Source of the DNA: Saprospiraceae bacterium
GTDB lineage: Bacteria > Bacteroidota > Bacteroidia > Chitinophagales > Saprospiraceae
Assembly: GCA_023300835.1 (NCBI GenBank)
Contig: JALZVB010000159.1
Location: 1 to 7,467 of the forward strand
DNA: 7,467 nucleotides
Direction of reading: 5' to 3'
The notes below the pieces were generated by a model. That model saw nothing but the letters and a program-made list of their open reading frames with translations. It was not told where the DNA came from and searched no databases. Shown here piece after piece: positions 7,088 through 7,467 of the stretch. Both the position numbers and the translations under genes were made by a program. How positions within the stretch are numbered: the stretch's first letter is position 1; each line of letters opens with the position of its first letter.

Positions 7088-7239
7088 TGTATTAAAAAAA
7101 ATTAGATTGTGGTAGAGCTATAATATTGCTATATTTTATAACATTACATTCAACCAATAATCTCATTTCTAGTTTGAATTGAGATGACCTAATTATAAAG
7201 CTGTTGAATATTCTTTTAGAAATAACTGAAAAAATCCCA

Positions 7240-7290
7240 CACTAATTTCAAGTAATAATCTTGTTTTGAGATCAAGATCAAAAATTAGTG
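7240..7290. repeat. Nested inverted repeat
   Basis: The outer arms CACTAATTT (7240-7248) and AAATTAGTG (7282-7290) are perfect reverse complements. Inside them ATCTTG (7258-7263) and CAAGAT (7273-7278) form a second perfect pair with a 9-nt loop. Read on the minus strand, the structure is followed five bases later by six Ts (7234-7229), so it could be a weak terminator for a minus-strand gene lying beyond the right edge. Low G-C content makes that uncertain; a protein-binding site is the alternative. Confidence 0.4.
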
Positions 7291-7303
7291 GAATATATAT
7301 TCC
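7290..7303. repeat. 14-bp perfect palindrome
   Basis: GGAATATATATTCC is its own reverse complement and starts on the last base of the neighbouring inverted repeat. It could be an operator half-site pair for a dimeric regulator, but in such AT-rich DNA it may also be chance. No second copy was noticed elsewhere in the window. Confidence 0.4.
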
Positions 7304-7342
7304 TTATTGAATATTTGTCACTTTGGAAAGAAGAAGAAAAAT

Positions 7343-7375
<33 letters not shown>

Positions 7376-7467
7376 AGTCTATCTTCAGAAAGCTACGATA
7401 TGAAGTCATAGAATAAAAAATGTTTACAATGAGCAAAACAAATCAATATTGACTTTCTCTTCGAGGT

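Noticed and set aside
7318..7325. TCACTTTG on the plus strand as a -7 promoter element for a gene to the right
   Set aside because: It has one mismatch to TAnnTTTG at a conserved base and no TTG at the proper distance.
7424..7465. A possible C-terminal end of a minus-strand gene entering from the right edge (LEEKVNIDLFCSL then stop)
   Set aside because: Fourteen codons are too few to separate from chance, and another frame from the same edge is open for 24 codons.

Overview
The window is AT-rich and carries one strand of genes only: every convincing coding region is on the minus strand, so transcription runs from high to low coordinates. It most likely comes from a member of the Bacteroidota. 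Three observations support this. The F1Fo ATP synthase subunit a has a signal peptide and a long extracytoplasmic N-terminal extension. The alpha subunit has the extra loop usual in that phylum. The sequence TACCTTTG, a match to the Bacteroidota -7 promoter element TAnnTTTG, sits just upstream of atpB, and none of the genes has a clear Shine-Dalgarno sequence. I cannot place it below phylum with confidence.

Layout in transcription order, from right to left. (1) 7088-7467 is a non-coding stretch with an (AGT)n microsatellite, a nested inverted repeat and a 14-bp perfect palindrome. (2) 5432-7087 encodes a membrane-anchored, stand-alone glutamate-synthase-type FMN/iron-sulfur protein. (3) 5236-5431 is an intergenic region with a weak hairpin behind the glutamate-synthase-like gene and a good promoter candidate for the ATP synthase genes. 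(4) 5235 down to 1 is the ATP synthase cluster atpB-atpE-atpF-atpH-atpA-atpG (subunits a, c, b, delta, alpha, gamma). atpG is cut by the window edge about 30 codons before its expected end. A hairpin followed by a T7 tract lies in the atpE-atpF gap.

Together atpB, atpE and atpF build the Fo membrane motor (stator a, rotor ring c, peripheral stalk b). atpH joins the stalk to the head, atpA gives the non-catalytic nucleotide-binding subunits, and atpG is the central shaft. The beta and epsilon genes (atpD, atpC) are not in the window; in Bacteroidota they normally lie elsewhere. No atpI or atpZ gene lies between atpB and the gene before it. Ion-binding positions in subunit c look like a proton type, not a sodium type.

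The most unusual feature is in AtpB. Straight after the predicted signal peptide it has a tract with 15 histidines in 33 residues, built from three copies of an H-D-H-[ST]-G-H-N-H octad. This would lie outside the inner membrane, on the side where protons enter the motor. The rest of the ATP synthase cluster looks ordinary and intact. I see no RNA gene, insertion sequence, CRISPR array or phage gene.
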